Assembly (NCBI RefSeq): GCF_001742165.1
Contig: NZ_CP016442.1
Coordinates: forward strand, 1,550,001-1,614,000
DNA: 64,000 nt
Direction of reading: 5' to 3'
DNA from: Burkholderia stabilis
Lineage (GTDB): Bacteria > Pseudomonadota > Gammaproteobacteria > Burkholderiales > Burkholderiaceae
The notes beneath the pieces were generated by a model, which was given only the letters and a program-made list of their open reading frames with translations, did not search any database and was not told the origin of the DNA. This document shows, piece after piece, positions 48,017 to 55,466 of this stretch. Position 1 is the first letter of the stretch. Each line of letters begins with the position of its first letter. A program made the translations under genes and the position numbers.

Positions 48017-48688
48017 ATGATGAGCTTTCCGCCCGCCGCCATGCTGTCCGATGGTTTCCTGCTGTCGCTTTCGCTTTGCCTCGACATCGGCCTCGTGAAC
48101 GTCGCGATGCTGTCGCTGACGCTGTCGCACGGCTTCCGGCCGGGCTTCTGGCTCGGCGTCGGCTCGTGCGTCGGCGATCTCGTCTACGCGGCGCTCGCGC
48201 TCGCGGGGATGGCCGTGCTGCTGCAGTTCGAGGCCGTGCGCTGGGTCGTGTGGATCGGCGGCGGCGCCGTGCTGCTGTTCCTCACGTGGAAGATGGCGCG
48301 CGAAGCGCTCGCGCCGGCCAAGGCGGCCGGCGGCGATGCCGACGATGCCCCGCAGCCGCGTGCGAGCGCGCGGCGCAGTTTCCTGCGCGGGATGCTGCTC
48401 GCGATGTCGTCGCCGAGCGCGATCCTGTGGTTCGCGGCGGTCGGCGGCGCGCTGATCGCAAAGGCCGGCGCGACTACACCGGTCACCGCGTCGGTGTTCC
48501 TGTCGGGCTTCTTCCTCGGCGGTCTCGCGTGGACGCTCTTCATGTGCACGCTCGCGAGCCAGGGCCGCAAGCGCGCAGGCGCGGGGCTGATGCGCGCGTG
48601 CCACGTCGCGTCGGCGCTGCTGTTCGCGTATTTCTCGTACAGCGTGATCGTCGGCGGCTACCGCGACCTGATCGTGCACGCGGTGTAA
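48017..48688 (+). CDS. LysE-family amino-acid exporter
   Basis: A 223-residue inner-membrane protein with six hydrophobic helices. The start (FLLSLSLCLDIGLVNVAMLS) corresponds to the family's usual 'PGP' entry helix but lacks the canonical proline-glycine pair. The following SHGFRPGFWLGVGSCVGDLV is the conserved helix 2 region, and SFLRGMLLAMSSPSAILWFA matches the second conserved block (usually NPKA). Export of an amino acid or derivative is inferred; the substrate is unknown. ATG at 48017 or 48020 could serve as start. A bidirectional terminator lies after it. Confidence 0.85.
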   Translation: MMSFPPAAMLSDGFLLSLSLCLDIGLVNVAMLSLTLSHGFRPGFWLGVGSCVGDLVYAALALAGMAVLLQFEAVRWVVWIGGGAVLLFLTWKMAREALAPAKAAGGDADDAPQPRASARRSFLRGMLLAMSSPSAILWFAAVGGALIAKAGATTPVTASVFLSGFFLGGLAWTLFMCTLASQGRKRAGAGLMRACHVASALLFAYFSYSVIVGGYRDLIVHAV

Positions 48689-48736
48689 TCGAAACCGAAC
48701 TGAACGGGCCGCGCACAAAGCGGCGGCCCAATGAAA

Positions 48737-48776
48737 AAAACGGCGCAGCGCCCCTCGCGGGACGTTGCGCCGTTTT
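48737..48776. terminator. Bidirectional terminator after the LysE gene
   Basis: AAAACGGCGCAGCG pairs with CGTTGCGCCGTTTT (one G-T wobble) over a 12-base loop, between two convergent genes, with T-runs available on both strands. Confidence 0.85.
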
Positions 48777-48806
48777 GCCACGCGCGGTCAAGCCGCGCGG
48801 GCCCAA

Positions 48807-49112
48807 TCAGCGACGCCAGTAGCCGTGATGGCCCCAGCCGCCGTAACCGTGACGCCAGTACGGACGGCCGTAGTAACCGCCGTAGCCGCCGACGACCACC
48901 GCAGGCGGCGGCGCATAGTAGGCCGGTGCCGGTGCGTAGTAGACGGGCGGAGGCGGCGGCGCGTAGTACACGGGCGGCGGCGGTGCATAAACGGGGTATG
49001 CGGGTGCGACCGGGATACCGATGCCGACCCCGATCGACACGTGAGCCTGCGCAGCGCTTGCGGCACCCAGGCCCAGCGCGGCGGCGGCGATGAACGGAAT
49101 GAGCTTTTTCAC
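48807..49112 (-). CDS. Secreted Pro/Tyr/Val-rich (PXPV-type) protein
   Basis: A 101-residue exported protein starting at GTG (49110-49112), which has AGGAG at good spacing; no in-frame ATG offers a signal peptide. The signal peptide is KKLIPFIAAAALGLGAASAAQA. The mature part is low-complexity: repeated PPPVYYAP units, then a Gly/Tyr/His/Trp-rich tail (GGYGGYYGRPYWRHGYGGWG). Such proteins are frequent in Burkholderiales and are presumed envelope components; function unknown. Confidence 0.78.
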   Translation of the reverse strand: MKKLIPFIAAAALGLGAASAAQAHVSIGVGIGIPVAPAYPVYAPPPPVYYAPPPPPVYYAPAPAYYAPPPAVVVGGYGGYYGRPYWRHGYGGWGHHGYWRR

Positions 49113-49627
49113 TTCGATTCTCCTGCTGGAGCGGTATTTTATGCGCTCCTGTCGGCAACGGCGGGCATGCACGTCGCATGGGACCAATGTAGCGAAAACC
49201 CGCCCCTCGCGTACCGCGCATTTGTTGCAAATTGCAATTGCACGCGGCCGCAGCCGCCGTGCGGCGCGGCTTCCCCCGCCGGCCGCGACCCTTGCCGGCC
49301 GCGCGATTCCGTCCGACGAGTCGGGTCGCGACACGGCGACCGGTCAGTCTTACCGGATCCGGCGCACCTGGCAGGCACGCGTGCGTAATGAACGATTACA
49401 AATTTGAGACAAGATGCCGACAATTCAAGCGGGATGTGCGCGCGATATGTTTCGGGGTCGGATTCCTCGATCGTGATTCGACCGGGCTGACGGACGCCGC
49501 GACGCGTACGGATCGCGCCGCGCACCGGTAATCCATACCTGCATCTGCGCGGAAATCGACCGCCCGCGACCACGCCTTCATTCCTGCGATACTGGCGGCT
49601 GCTCCGTTTTCGCATCTGTCCGCTGCC
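49113..49627. other. Divergent intergenic region, no firm gene
   Basis: These 515 bases separate the PXPV-type gene from the DUF2520 gene. A 47-codon frame at 49388-49531 (starting MNDYKFETRC) has less GC than its surroundings but no ribosome site and no recognisable relatives, so it is not called. An AT-rich segment near 49205-49240 (GCAAATTGCAATTGC) may carry promoter or binding sites. Confidence 0.45.
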
Positions 49628-50557
49628 ATGCCTCTCCCCGACCCACCCCGCCTCGGCTTCATCGGCGCCGGCCGTCTCGCGCGCTGCGTCGCGCAGCGCT
49701 TTGCGCAGGCCGGCTTTCCCGTCGTCGCGATCGCGAGCCGCACGCCCGAATCGGCCGCGGCGCTCGCTGCGCGCATCGACGGCTGCCAGGCGGTCGATAC
49801 GCCGCAGCAGGTCGCCGACACCGCCGACCTGATCTTCCTGACCGTCCCCGACGACCACCTCGCGTCGACCGCCGCGGCGCTCCGCTTCGACGCATCGCGC
49901 GCCGCGCGGCAGGCGGTCGTCCACTGCAGCGGCGCATCGGCCGTCGACCTGCTCGATCCGGCGAAACGGCAAGGCGCGGCCACCGGCGGCTTCCATCCGC
50001 TCTACCTGTTCGGCGGCACGGACGCCGACCTCGCGCGCATCGACGGCTGCTCGGTCACGATCGAGGCCGACGGCGCGCTGCACACGACGCTGATGCGACT
50101 TGCTGCCGCACTCGGCTGCCATCCGCTGTCGATTCCGGCCGGCGGCCGGATGCTGTATCACGCGGCTGCGCACTACGCGGCGAGCTTCGCGCTGTGCGGG
50201 CTGTCGGAAGCGGTCGAGCTGTGGCGCGGCCTCGGTTTCGACGAGGAAGCCGCGCTGCGCGCGCTGCTGCCGATGCTCGCCGGCACGATCGAAACCGCCC
50301 GCGACAAGGGGCTCTCGAACGCACTCTCCGGCCCCGTGTCGCGCGGCGATAAGGGTATCGTCGAGCGCCAGCTTGCGCTGCTCGAAGCGCGCGGCGGCGA
50401 TCACGCGACGCTGTACGCGCTGATGACGCGCCGTGCGGTCGCGCTCGCGGCGAAGCGCGCCGCGCCGCCGGCGTCGCTGCCGGCGCTCGCCGACGCCGTC
50501 GAAACGTCGCTCGCGCGCACGGCCGCGCACCCCTCCCCGCCGCGAGACGAGGCGTGA
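49628..50557 (+). CDS. Rossmann-fold/DUF2520 oxidoreductase-like protein
   Basis: A 309-residue protein. The N-terminal Rossmann domain begins PRLGFIGAGRLARCVAQRFA, an NAD(P)-binding GxGxxA-type loop, and continues to LIFLTVPDDHL. This is similar to ketopantoate reductase or pyrroline-5-carboxylate reductase N-termini. The C-terminal DUF2520 helical domain starts after HCSGASAVDLL and GGFHPLYLFGG. The combination is a known uncharacterised dehydrogenase-like family. Substrate unknown. It is 76 bases ahead of the YggT gene on the same strand. Confidence 0.88.
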   Translation: MPLPDPPRLGFIGAGRLARCVAQRFAQAGFPVVAIASRTPESAAALAARIDGCQAVDTPQQVADTADLIFLTVPDDHLASTAAALRFDASRAARQAVVHCSGASAVDLLDPAKRQGAATGGFHPLYLFGGTDADLARIDGCSVTIEADGALHTTLMRLAAALGCHPLSIPAGGRMLYHAAAHYAASFALCGLSEAVELWRGLGFDEEAALRALLPMLAGTIETARDKGLSNALSGPVSRGDKGIVERQLALLEARGGDHATLYALMTRRAVALAAKRAAPPASLPALADAVETSLARTAAHPSPPRDEA

Positions 50558-50633
50558 TAAGGTGTCGGCCGATGCGCCGCCATCCGGCGTTGGCGGCCGC
50601 GCGCTACTGACTGTATAAAAAAGGATGCCAACG

Positions 50634-51197
50634 ATGTTCGGCGAGATCGCCCGTTTTCTGCTCAATACCATCTTCACGCTGTTCGGCGCCGCGCTGATCC
50701 TGCGCGTCTGGATGCAGGCCGTTCGCGTGCCGCCGTACAACCCCGTCACGCAGGCCGTGCTGCAGGCGACCAACTGGCTGGTGCTGCCGCTGCGCCGCGT
50801 GATCGCGGGCGTGCGCGGCATCGACTGGGCCAGCGTCGTCGCCGCCCTGCTCACCGCGCTTGTCTACGTCGTGCTGATGGTCGTGATGGCCGGCTTCGAT
50901 CCGGCCGCGGTGATCGCGACGCTCGTCGTGGTCGCGCTGCTCACCGTCGTGAAGTGGGCGCTCAATCTCGTGATCTGGATGACGATCCTGATGGCGCTGC
51001 TGTCGTGGCTGAACCCGCGCTCGCCGGCGATGCCGATCCTCTACCAGCTCACCGCGCCGTTCCTGAACCCGCTGCGCCGCGTGATCCCGAACCTCGGCGG
51101 CATCGACCTGTCGCCGATCCTGCTGTTCGTGATCGTGCAGGTGCTGCTGATGATCGTCACGCGCGCCGCCGTGTCGCTGACGATGTTCGGTATCTAA
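50634..51197 (+). CDS. YggT family membrane protein
   Basis: A 187-residue protein with two YggT units, each of two helices and a conserved NP..P..R motif: NPVTQAVLQATNWLVLPLRR and PILYQLTAPFLNPLRRVIPN, plus the second-unit start WMTILMALLSWLNPRSP. YggT proteins are linked to cell division and osmotic responses in some bacteria. The ATG at 50634 was preferred over one at 50625 because AAGGA (50621-50625) then has an eight-base spacing. It is convergent with DUF190, with stops nine bases apart. Confidence 0.88.
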   Translation: MFGEIARFLLNTIFTLFGAALILRVWMQAVRVPPYNPVTQAVLQATNWLVLPLRRVIAGVRGIDWASVVAALLTALVYVVLMVVMAGFDPAAVIATLVVVALLTVVKWALNLVIWMTILMALLSWLNPRSPAMPILYQLTAPFLNPLRRVIPNLGGIDLSPILLFVIVQVLLMIVTRAAVSLTMFGI

Positions 51198-51206
51198 GAC
51201 GTTGCC

Positions 51207-51557
51207 CTATGCCGCCGGCCCCTGCGCCGGCGGTACGCCGAGCGTGTCGATCACGCCGAAGCACGCCGGAATCATCGCGTAACACACCCGCACCTTCTCG
51301 TGCGACAGCCGCTCGAGCAGCCGCTGCGCTTCGTCCTCGGTGACGATGAATTCGACCTCGATCGCGAGCGAACCCTGCAGTTCGAAGAAACGGTCCTCGT
51401 GCAGCACGCGATGCTGACCGAAACCAGCCATCGCGCGAAACGCGGAACCGCCCGCGACACCCATCCGGTTCGCCTCGTCGAGCAGCCATTCCCACAGCGG
51501 CTTCCAGTGCAGCCGATGCTGCTCGTGCACATAGAAACGCAAGAAAACCTTGTCCAT
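51207..51557 (-). CDS. DUF190 family protein, CrcB partner
   Basis: A 116-residue cytoplasmic protein of the DUF190 family: VFLRFYVHEQHRLHWKPLWE, FRAMAGFGQHRVLHEDRFFE, and the strand IEVEFIVTEDEAQRLLERLS. The fold is ferredoxin-like, related to PII-type signalling proteins. In many genomes DUF190 genes adjoin crcB, and a role in fluoride export or its regulation is inferred. Here it follows crcB by 24 bases on the same strand, supporting that link. Confidence 0.88.
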   Translation of the reverse strand: MDKVFLRFYVHEQHRLHWKPLWEWLLDEANRMGVAGGSAFRAMAGFGQHRVLHEDRFFELQGSLAIEVEFIVTEDEAQRLLERLSHEKVRVCYAMIPACFGVIDTLGVPPAQGPAA

Positions 51558-51581
51558 CGCGCCCTCCGATGGGCGGCACGC

Positions 51582-51968
51582 TCAAGCCGCCGCGAGCCAC
51601 GCGCGCGCGGTCCACATGCCGAGCGCCGTCAGCGTGAACGATCCCATCAAGTGTAGGGCAGCCACCGCAAACGCCCATCCGAATTCGCCCTGCAGCGCAT
51701 GCGTCATCACTTCGACCGAATAGGTCGAGAACGTCGTGAGACCGCCAAGGAAACCGGTGATCACGAACAGCCGCCACTCGGGCGGCAGCCCGACGCGGGT
51801 CGTGAACACGACGGCGGCCACGCCGATCACGTAGCCGCCGATCAGGTTCGCCGCGAGCGTGCCGAGCGGCACCTCGGGAAAGAATTCGTTGAGCGCGAGA
51901 CTCAGGAACCAGCGCAACAACGCGCCAAGGCCGGCGCCGACGAAGATCGCGACTATCGAATAGAACAA
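51582..51968 (-). CDS. crcB: Fluoride exporter CrcB (Fluc)
   Basis: A 128-residue four-helix dual-topology fluoride channel. The signature [17 protein letters not shown] is intact, as are [10 protein letters not shown] near the start and [15 protein letters not shown], which carries the conserved Asn. The start is uncertain: a TTG at 51966-51968 has GAGGAG at good spacing and gives the usual (M)[12 protein letters not shown], while a GTG six bases upstream overlaps the ribosome site. No fluoride-riboswitch motif is seen upstream. Confidence 0.92.
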   Translation of the reverse strand: MFYSIVAIFVGAGLGALLRWFLSLALNEFFPEVPLGTLAANLIGGYVIGVAAVVFTTRVGLPPEWRLFVITGFLGGLTTFSTYSVEVMTHALQGEFGWAFAVAALHLMGSFTLTALGMWTARAWLAAA

Positions 51969-52296
51969 GGGCACTCCTCGCTGACGACGCCGCGTGGCGG
52001 ATGCGGCCTACGCTGAACTGTATGCGGAATCGCGTCGCGGCCGCAATGCCGGTGAAACGGCCACCAGGGCTCGCTCCATGCTGTCGGAAAAACCGCGGAC
52101 GGCAGCGACGTTCACGGTGTGACGGCCGGGTTCAACGGCAGTTGCAGCAATGCCTGCAATGCTGCACGCTGCACGCAGCACGCAGCACGCAGCACGCAGC
52201 TGCGACCACGTGACGGAGATCGGTTCACCACAGGCGCCGTCGCTCGTGCAGGCGGGCGTCGCCCAGCTGTAACTGCACGCCCCCGGCGCGTGATGT
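51969..52296. other. Intergenic region between crcB and the sirtuin gene
   Basis: These 328 bases contain no recognised gene. The notable element is the GCACGCA repeat (52171-52198, listed separately), flanked by TGCAGC/GCTGCA words that could fold. It probably includes the crcB promoter, but I could not place one. Confidence 0.5.
52171..52198. repeat. Heptanucleotide tandem repeat upstream of crcB
   Basis: Four exact copies of GCACGCA lie in tandem, preceded by a related GCTGCACGCT. The array is embedded in a CTGCA-rich stretch from about 52140 to 52205. Confidence 0.85.
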
Positions 52297-53169
52297 TCAG
52301 CCGCCGCGCCACGCACGGTCGAGCGCGGTCAACGTCGCCAGCGCGCCGCCCTTCAGCCCGATCACGTCCGCCCGGCGCGCATGCGCTTCGCGCGCGTTGA
52401 TGCGGATCACGTCGGCGCCGAGCCGTTCGCTCAGCATCCGCACGGTCGGAATCGCGGTGCCCGCACCGATCTCGACCACGACGACGCGTCCGGCCTGCGC
52501 GATCCAGTCTTCCAGTGCGCGCTCCTGCGCGTCGTAGCGTTCGCCGAGCCAGCCGGTATCACCGAACATCAGGATGTTCGGCCGCGCGAGGCCGCCGCAG
52601 CGCGGACAGCGCGGTGCTTCGCCGACCAGCCGGCACGTGGCTTCGTCGACGTCCGGCACGAACGGCGCCGCGTCCCATGTGTCGTCCGAACAGGGACGCA
52701 GGCACTGCATCGCATGGATCGAACCGTGAATCTCGACGATGCGCGCCGGATCGAAGCCGGCTTTCTGGAACTGGCCGTCGACGTTGCTCGTCAGCACGAA
52801 ACCGCCGTTCGGCATCGCGTCGATCCAGCGGCGCAGGATCGCGAAGCCCGCATGCGGAACCGTCGCACGGTAGAGCGCGAGACGGTGCCCGTAGAACCCC
52901 CACGCGAGCGGCGCACGCGCACGGAACGCGTGCGGCGACGCGATCTCGTGGAATTCGAAACGCTCGTGGCGCAGCGCCGGATACGCACGCCAGAAACCGT
53001 CCGTGCCGCGGAAATCGGGCAACCCGGAATCGACGCCGATGCCTGCGCCCGCCGTCACGAGCAACGCGTCGGCGCGCGCGAGCGCATCGACGGCGGACGC
53101 GACGAGGTCGGCGGGAAGTTGCAAGGCGGCAGAGGAATCGTCGGAGTCGGCGGAATCGGAGAACGGCAT
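52297..53169 (-). CDS. Sir2-family NAD-dependent protein deacylase (atypical motifs)
   Basis: A 290-residue sirtuin. The NAD-binding loop GAGIGVDSGLPDFRG replaces the usual GAGIS with GAGIG. The TQN motif reads TSNVDGQF: Asn and Asp are kept, but the Gln is Ser and the usual following His is Phe. The catalytic His is in IVEIHGS. The zinc site is CLRPC and CPRCGG (four cysteines). The ending has GAGTAIPTVRMLSERL and a conserved-type INARE. An extended N-terminal tail precedes the core. Such proteobacterial sirtuins probably deacylate proteins, but activity is untested. It stands alone. Confidence 0.88.
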   Translation of the reverse strand: MPFSDSADSDDSSAALQLPADLVASAVDALARADALLVTAGAGIGVDSGLPDFRGTDGFWRAYPALRHERFEFHEIASPHAFRARAPLAWGFYGHRLALYRATVPHAGFAILRRWIDAMPNGGFVLTSNVDGQFQKAGFDPARIVEIHGSIHAMQCLRPCSDDTWDAAPFVPDVDEATCRLVGEAPRCPRCGGLARPNILMFGDTGWLGERYDAQERALEDWIAQAGRVVVVEIGAGTAIPTVRMLSERLGADVIRINAREAHARRADVIGLKGGALATLTALDRAWRGG

Positions 53170-53351
53170 GATCGGGCAGCGGTAACGTCAGGCGGTGTGC
53201 GGATGGCGTCGCGATCATACGCCGGTTCGGGCGTCGCGCCGCATGCGCAATGCCACGGCATGACGCTGCGCTCGTCCGGCCGCCGGTGATGCAGGCGTCG
53301 GCCGATGCGGGAAAGCGTCAGGCAACCATCACCCTGCGCCTCCCCGCCCGC

Positions 53352-53732
53352 TCAGCTATCCGAATCGTCTTGCGCGACCGGAATCTCGTCGACCGAGAAG
53401 TAAACCGGCTTGCCGAGGCGCCGCGCAAGGCTGACGTCGGCGTCGGCCCCACGCGACGCGCCGTCGATCCGCCATACCGCATCGCAGCGTCGCAGCAGCC
53501 GGTGCGCGGCCGGATACAGGAACGCCTCGCTGATTTCATCGCCGACCTGCCGCGACCCGGCCGCGACGGAAAGCGGCAACGACACCCATTCACCGATCAT
53601 CGGCACGTGCCCGCGGCGGTACACGTCGAGCGCCGCCGCTTCGAGCCGGTGCAGGTTCGCGGCGATGCGCGCGGAGTCGCCGTCGGTGCCGCTACGATAG
53701 GGGCCGGCGACCAGCACGAGCAGCGGCGTCAT
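53352..53732 (-). CDS. DUF4406-like small nucleoside-deoxyribosyltransferase-fold protein
   Basis: A 126-residue protein beginning MTPLLVLVAGPYRSGTDGD, the VAGPY start of the nucleoside 2-deoxyribosyltransferase/DUF4406 fold. A helix follows (IAANLHRLEAAALDVYRRGH), then VPMIGEW and a later acidic CDAVWRIDG strand. The ATG at 53732 overlaps the nudK stop (ATGA), so translation is coupled. The function is unknown. Pairing with a sugar-nucleotide Nudix hydrolase hints at nucleotide or nucleoside-sugar metabolism. Confidence 0.65.
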   Translation of the reverse strand: MTPLLVLVAGPYRSGTDGDSARIAANLHRLEAAALDVYRRGHVPMIGEWVSLPLSVAAGSRQVGDEISEAFLYPAAHRLLRRCDAVWRIDGASRGADADVSLARRLGKPVYFSVDEIPVAQDDSDS

Positions 53733-54328
53733 GCCGTGCCCGCGCATGCGGTTTCCCGCAGCGCGACGTACTGCAGCAGCATGATCGTCTTCGCATCGAC
53801 GATCTCGCCGCGCTCGATGGCGTCCAGCGCCGCCTGCAGCGGCATCTCGACGACCTCGAGATCCTCGCCCTCCTCCGCGACGCCGCCACCGTCGCCGGTG
53901 CGCAGCGACGCGTCGTATTCGCCGACGAAGAAATGCAGCTTCTCCGTCACCGAGCCCGGGCTCATGAACGCCTCGAACACCTTGCGCACGCCGCGCACGC
54001 GGTAGCCGGTTTCCTCCTCGGCTTCCGCGCGGATGCGCGCCTCGGGCGTCGCATCGTCGAGCAGGCCGGCGGCGGCCTCGAGCAGCATGCCGTCATGCCC
54101 GCTGACGAACGCCGGCATCCGGAACTGCCGCGTCAGCAGCACGTCGCCCGTGCCGGCATTGCGCAGCAGGATGGTCGCGCCATTGCCGCGATCGTAGGTC
54201 TCGCGGCTCAGGCGCTGCCACGTTCCGTCGCGGCGCAGGAAATCGAACGTCACCTTCTTCAGCACATACCAGTCGTCGGACAGCACCGTCGTGTCGACGA
54301 TGCGGACCCGGTCCCGCGTTGCAGCCAT
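53729..54328 (-). CDS. nudK: GDP-mannose pyrophosphatase NudK-type Nudix hydrolase
   Basis: A 199-residue Nudix protein that resembles E. coli NudK along its length: an N-terminal YVLKKVTFDFLRRDG, ETYDRGNGATILL, RQFRMPAF, the Nudix box region AGLLDDATPEARIRAEAEEE and ETGY, and SPGSVTEKLHFFVGEYDASL. NudK hydrolyses GDP-mannose to GMP and mannose-1-phosphate with Mg2+. The Nudix-box Arg is replaced by Ala (Lys in E. coli NudK). The start has GGAGG at ideal spacing. It is divergent from a DeoR regulator across two direct repeats, and overlaps the DUF4406-like gene that follows. Confidence 0.88.
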   Translation of the reverse strand: MAATRDRVRIVDTTVLSDDWYVLKKVTFDFLRRDGTWQRLSRETYDRGNGATILLRNAGTGDVLLTRQFRMPAFVSGHDGMLLEAAAGLLDDATPEARIRAEAEEETGYRVRGVRKVFEAFMSPGSVTEKLHFFVGEYDASLRTGDGGGVAEEGEDLEVVEMPLQAALDAIERGEIVDAKTIMLLQYVALRETACAGTA

Positions 54329-54371
54329 CGCAGCCTCCATTCGACAAAAGACGGTGCTCATGGTAACGTGC

Positions 54372-54403
54372 ATTTTCGTGCAACTTCAAGAATTTTCGTG
54401 CAA
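54372..54403. promoter_or_regulatory. Two direct repeats between nudK and the DeoR regulator
   Basis: ATTTTCGTGCAA occurs at 54372-54383 and again at 54392-54403, exactly 20 bases apart (about two helical turns). The TTTTCGT core resembles DeoR-family operators, which are often direct repeats. The second copy ends five bases before the regulator start. It probably serves both divergent genes. Confidence 0.7.
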
Positions 54404-54408
54404 ACACG

Positions 54409-55164
54409 ATGCTGACGACGCAACGCAAGAAAGCGATCCTCGACGCGCTCGCGCGCGACGGCCAGGTGCTGGCGGTCGAACTGAGCGCGCAATTCGACGT
54501 CTCCGAAGACACGATCCGCCGCGACCTGCGCGAGCTCGCGGCCGAAGGCCTGCTGCAGCGCGTGCACGGCGGTGCGCTGCCGGCGTCGCCGGCCGTCGCG
54601 CCGTTCGCGCAGCGCGAGGCGCTCGAAACGGCCGAGAAGCGGCGCATTGCGCGGCGCGCCGCGCAGATGATCGCGCCCGGGCAAGTCGCGATCGTCGACG
54701 GCGGCACGACGTCGGCGCTGCTCGTCAGCCAGTTGCCGGCCGACCTGCACGCGACGATCGTCACGCACAGCCCGAGCGTCGCGGTCGCGCTGGCTGCGCA
54801 TCCGTCGATCGACGTGATCCTGATCGGCGGGCGGTTGTACAAGCATTCGATCGTCGCGGTCGGCGCCGCGGCGATGGAAGGCATCGCGCGCATTCATGCG
54901 GACCTGTACTTCATGGGCGTCACGGGCGTGCATCCGGTCGCGGGATTGAGCACCGGCGATTTCGAGGAAGCGGCGATCAAGCGCGCGCTGGCCGAACGCG
55001 CGGCCGAGACGGTCGTGCTCGCGTCGCAGTCGAAACTGCGCGCGGCATCGCAGTTCGTGATCGGCGACATCACGCTCGCGCAGACCGTGGTGGTCGAGAA
55101 GGAAACCGAGGCCGCGCTCACGAAGCCGATCGAAGCGGCGGGGGTGACGGTCGTGCGCGCGTAG
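54409..55164 (+). CDS. DeoR-family transcriptional repressor
   Basis: A 251-residue regulator with an N-terminal helix-turn-helix (residues about 3-58: LTTQRKKAILDALARDGQVL, VSEDTIRRDLRELAAEGLLQ, RVHGGALP), the classical DeoR start. The sugar-phosphate isomerase-like effector domain has IVDGGTTSALLVSQLP, VILIGGRLYKHSIVAVGAAA and YFMGVTGVHPVAGLSTGDFE. The ligand is probably a phosphorylated sugar. It may repress nudK and its own gene through the direct repeats directly upstream. No ribosome site is seen: the operator lies where one would be expected. Confidence 0.9.
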   Translation: MLTTQRKKAILDALARDGQVLAVELSAQFDVSEDTIRRDLRELAAEGLLQRVHGGALPASPAVAPFAQREALETAEKRRIARRAAQMIAPGQVAIVDGGTTSALLVSQLPADLHATIVTHSPSVAVALAAHPSIDVILIGGRLYKHSIVAVGAAAMEGIARIHADLYFMGVTGVHPVAGLSTGDFEEAAIKRALAERAAETVVLASQSKLRAASQFVIGDITLAQTVVVEKETEAALTKPIEAAGVTVVRA

Positions 55165-55176
55165 CGACGCGACGGC

Positions 55177-55254
55177 GGGCTTGGGCTTGGGCTTGGGCTT
55201 GGGCTTGGGCTTGGGCTTGGGCTTGGGCTTGGGCTTGGGCTTGGGCTTGGGCTT
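55177..55254. repeat. GGGCTT hexanucleotide array, 13 copies
   Basis: Thirteen exact GGGCTT units in tandem, starting 12 bases after the DeoR-type regulator stop. Runs of three G separated by CTT would allow three-tetrad G-quadruplexes on the plus strand. The unit length allows slippage in multiples of six. Confidence 0.98.
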
Positions 55255-55338
55255 GGTTGCGGTTGCGGTTGCGGTTGCGGTTGCGGTTGCGGTTGCGGTT
55301 GCGGTTGCGGTTGCGGTTGCGGTTGCGGTTGCGGTTGC
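55255..55338. repeat. GGTTGC hexanucleotide array, 14 copies
   Basis: Fourteen exact GGTTGC units directly abut the preceding array, so two different hexamer arrays run back to back over 162 bases. The array ends about 130 bases before the first chromate-transporter gene and lies in its likely promoter region. It is purely intergenic in any plausible gene model. Confidence 0.98.
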
Positions 55339-55466
55339 GCGCCGGATCATACGCATCGAATCGGCTGCGGTTTTTCATCACACCCGCACCGATCCGATGT
55401 CAGCGTGCTGACAGGCACCGCTTGCTAACATGGGCGCCCGCCCAACCGTCTCGCACCGCCCGCCCG

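Noticed and set aside
49388..49531. Possible 47-codon gene starting MNDYKFETRC
   Set aside because: Interesting composition, but there is no ribosome site and no recognisable relative. Kept as an intergenic note only.
51975..52100. Fluoride riboswitch upstream of crcB
   Set aside because: The expected GGxGAUGG start and the later CUGAUGA-type conserved segment are not present.
55118..55411. Long frames through the hexamer arrays encoding Gly-Leu, Ala-Val, Arg-Asn, Gln-Ala or Lys-Pro dipeptide repeats
   Set aside because: Every frame of a hexamer repeat is open by construction. None has a ribosome site, and the array lies in a gap between good genes.
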